DNA from: Phycisphaerales bacterium
GTDB lineage: Bacteria > Planctomycetota > Phycisphaerae > Phycisphaerales > SM1A02
Reading direction: 5' to 3'
Assembly: GCA_007125255.1 (NCBI GenBank)
Contig: SLDM01000279.1
Span: 1 to 7,011 of the forward strand
DNA: 7,011 nucleotides
Shown: piece after piece, positions 5,076-7,011 of the stretch
Numbering within the stretch: position 1 is the first letter of the stretch
Layout of the letters: each line of letters begins with the position of its first letter
Made by a program: the position numbers and the translations under genes
The notes under the pieces: generated by a model
What the model was told of the DNA's origin: nothing
What the model saw: the letters and a program-made list of their open reading frames with translations, nothing else
The model's database searches: none

Positions 5076-7011
5076 CCCGCGAACCTGGCTCAGCTTCGCC
5101 CTGGCGCTGGTTCTGCTGGCGCCGGTCTCGGTGGGCCGCGCCGACGATGAAGCGCTGGCCGCGTACCTGGAGCGGCTGGAGTCAGCGGAACTCCTGGTCA
5201 TCCACCTGGAGGATCAGCTCGAACGCGCCGGCCGCGACCAGCGCGAGCCGTTGATCGCGCGTATCGCCGAGCTGTACGTGGAGCTGCTTCGGACGGAGAG
5301 GGATCCCGCGCGCCGGGTCACTTACGAAACGCGCAGCCGCAAGCTGCTCGATGAAGCGCCGACGGACCTCGGCCAGCAGTTGCATCTGTCACTGCTGCAG
5401 GCCCGGTACCGGGAGGCGGAACAGGTGCTGGAGCGGCACCGGCTGCGCCTGGCCGGGGAGGATGAGGTCGCCGAGAGCCGCGAGACGCTGATGGAGATGG
5501 CGCCCGAGTTGGAGAAGCTCAGCCGCAGCGCAGGTGAGCGCGCCGAACACCTTCAGAGGGCGGCCGATCGCGCCACGGGACGGGATTCCGCGGCGGTTCA
5601 GGAACGGCTCCGGGTTGCCCGGCAGGTTCGACAGCAGGCGGCGTTCCTGTTCGGATGGGCCGTCTACTACCGCAACTGGATGACTCCCCGGGAGCGCGAC
5701 GAGGAGCAGCTCCGCGCCGCCGAGCGGTCCTTTGCCGAACTGCTGCAGACACCGACGCTGAACCCGCGCCCCTCGGATGTGTCGGTCGATTACCGCGCGG
5801 ACGCCGCGATGGCGCGGAGCATCCTCGGGATGGCCATGTGCAAATCGCTGCGATCGGGGCCGGCGAGCGCGCTGGGATGGCTTGAGCTGCTTGATCATCC
5901 GCGCACGGAGAAGTCCGTTCGTGAACAGACGCCCGGCTGGAAGCTGGCGGTCCACCTGGAGTACCAGGAGTACCGCGAAGCGCTCGATCTCATGCGCGAG
6001 CTCGTGGATGAGGAGGCCCCGGCGCCGGTTCCGATCGCCTGGCTGCGCCTGGCGGCACTCGCGGCCCTGCAGGCCGAGCCCGATCGCTTCGGCGCCGGCG
6101 AACTGGCGGCGCTCGCCGTCGGGCAGCTCTCCGCCCGCGGGGAACTGGAACAGGTTCTCGATCTCGCCGAGCGCTTCGGCATTGAGACCCTGGCGGGGAC
6201 GGGCTTTCTCCAGCGGTACCTGCGGGGCGTCCTGTTGCAACGGGAAGCGGCCGCGAAGGAGCGCGACGAGGAAGATTGGTCCCGCGCGGAGCATGAGGAG
6301 GCGTACCGGACGATTGCCGGGGAACTGGAAGCGGCGCTGCGCGCGGCCGATCCGAACACCACCGCCGAGATGGTCGCGGCCTGTCACCGCCTGCTCGGCT
6401 GGGCCCGATTCGAGCTGGGCGAGTACCGCGCGGCGCGGGAACAGTTCCTCAGGGCGGTGGAAGATCTTCCGCGCGAGCACGCCGCCGAGGCGCTTCGGAT
6501 GGCCATCGTCTCGCTCGAACGATTGTTGCGCGATCAGGATGATGCCGAGCTCGATGCGGAGCGTGTGACCCTGGTGGAGCGGTATCTCAAAGCGTATCCG
6601 GAAACGGAGTTCGCCAGCCGACTCCTGGTGCATCGCGCCAGCCGGCAGGAAGAACTGACCGAAGAAGAGATCGCCGCGCTGGAGGATATTGAGCGGAGTG
6701 ACCCGGCGTATGTCTCCGCGCGCCTGCAGGTCACCACCGCGCTCTTCCGCGCGTACCGGCAGGCCGGGCGGGATCTCCGCGTTGATCGCGCCGAGCGCTT
6801 TCTCGAGGCGGCCGGCGAGCTTGCGGATCATCTCCTGAGAAGTCCGGAGCGCGCGGAGGTTGCCGCAGACCGGCTGCTGACCCTGGTGCGGCAGGTTCTG
6901 GAAGTGGCCCTCTCCGAACGCCTCTCCGCGCCGGACGCGGCGCAGTTCGCGTTTGATCTTCTGGAAGAGCGGTCACTCGAATCGGGGGATCCGGAGATCA
7001 TTCGCGAACTC
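5059..7011 (+). CDS. Secreted TPR-like helical repeat protein (3' end outside window)
   Basis: An open frame of 651 codons runs without a stop to the window edge, so only the N-terminal part is seen. It begins inside the second exbD-like gene in another frame (17-base overlap), with CAGGTG about 6 bases ahead of the ATG. Residues 1-28 form a signal peptide (basic RNRNPR tip, hydrophobic core about 10-25, likely cleavage at GRA-DD), with no lipobox Cys, so the product should be periplasmic. The rest is Arg/Glu/Ala/Leu-rich and almost wholly helical, with a Gln/Glu/Arg-rich, possibly coiled-coil part at about 110-200. The clearest TPR-like unit is at about 446-476 (GWARFELGEYRAAREQFLRA), and EYREALDLMRELVDEE near 309-324 is similar. 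Specific function not recognised. In Tol and Ton systems periplasmic TPR or coiled-coil partners are known (CpoB beside TolA, for example), which fits a role as scaffold for this motor. Confidence 0.88.
   Translation, partial: MFRNRNPRTWLSFALALVLLAPVSVGRADDEALAAYLERLESAELLVIHLEDQLERAGRDQREPLIARIAELYVELLRTERDPARRVTYETRSRKLLDEAPTDLGQQLHLSLLQARYREAEQVLERHRLRLAGEDEVAESRETLMEMAPELEKLSRSAGERAEHLQRAADRATGRDSAAVQERLRVARQVRQQAAFLFGWAVYYRNWMTPRERDEEQLRAAERSFAELLQTPTLNPRPSDVSVDYRADAAMARSILGMAMCKSLRSGPASALGWLELLDHPRTEKSVREQTPGWKLAVHLEYQEYREALDLMRELVDEEAPAPVPIAWLRLAALAALQAEPDRFGAGELAALAVGQLSARGELEQVLDLAERFGIETLAGTGFLQRYLRGVLLQREAAAKERDEEDWSRAEHEEAYRTIAGELEAALRAADPNTTAEMVAACHRLLGWARFELGEYRAAREQFLRAVEDLPREHAAEALRMAIVSLERLLRDQDDAELDAERVTLVERYLKAYPETEFASRLLVHRASRQEELTEEEIAALEDIERSDPAYVSARLQVTTALFRAYRQAGRDLRVDRAERFLEAAGELADHLLRSPERAEVAADRLLTLVRQVLEVALSERLSAPDAAQFAFDLLEERSLESGDPEIIREL

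Noticed and set aside
5389..6831. Minus-strand open frame of 480 codons opposite the TPR-like gene
   Set aside because: It is fully antisense to a frame with signal peptide, overlap-coupled start and consistent codon use; such long mirror frames are common at this GC content. Its product is Arg/Gly/Pro/Leu-rich with no recognisable domain.

Overview
The window is GC-rich bacterial DNA, densely coding, with G/C strongly preferred at third codon positions. The gene set points to a Planctomycetota-like organism: a membrane-anchored von Willebrand A (VWA) protein, an orphan secreted helical protein, an ExbB-type channel protein, two ExbD-type proteins and a long secreted TPR-like protein in one tight operon. 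The lineage is inferred from style and architecture; there is no rRNA or other marker here to confirm it.

Layout. Positions 1-202 are non-coding and hold a long imperfect inverted repeat built on degenerate 8-bp units, abutting the 3' end of the next gene. Positions 203-961 (minus strand) encode UMP kinase (pyrH). Positions 962-1181 are a divergent intergenic region with a candidate -10 box. From 1182 to the right edge a plus-strand operon runs: VWA protein (1182-2183), secreted protein of unknown function (2187-3389), ExbB/TolQ-like protein (3424-4185), ExbD/TolR-like protein 1 (4185-4604), ExbD/TolR-like protein 2 (4653-5075), and a secreted TPR-like protein (5059 to beyond 7011). Spacings are 3, 34, -1, 48 and -17 nt, which argues for co-transcription and partial translational coupling.

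How the genes may work together. ExbB and ExbD homologues form a proton-driven motor in the inner membrane that normally pulls on a third protein, TonB or TolA, through that protein's single N-terminal transmembrane helix. No TonB or TolA C-terminal domain is encoded in the window. However, the single transmembrane helix of the VWA protein carries Ser54, His58, Phe65 and Ser69, the same spacing as the Ser-His-Leu-Ser set of E. coli TonB (S16, H20, L27, S31). The VWA protein is therefore a good candidate for the motor's client, with a metal-binding VWA domain replacing the usual envelope-spanning domain. The two secreted helical proteins would be periplasmic partners. This is the most interesting reading of the window; the motif is visible directly, the function is inference.
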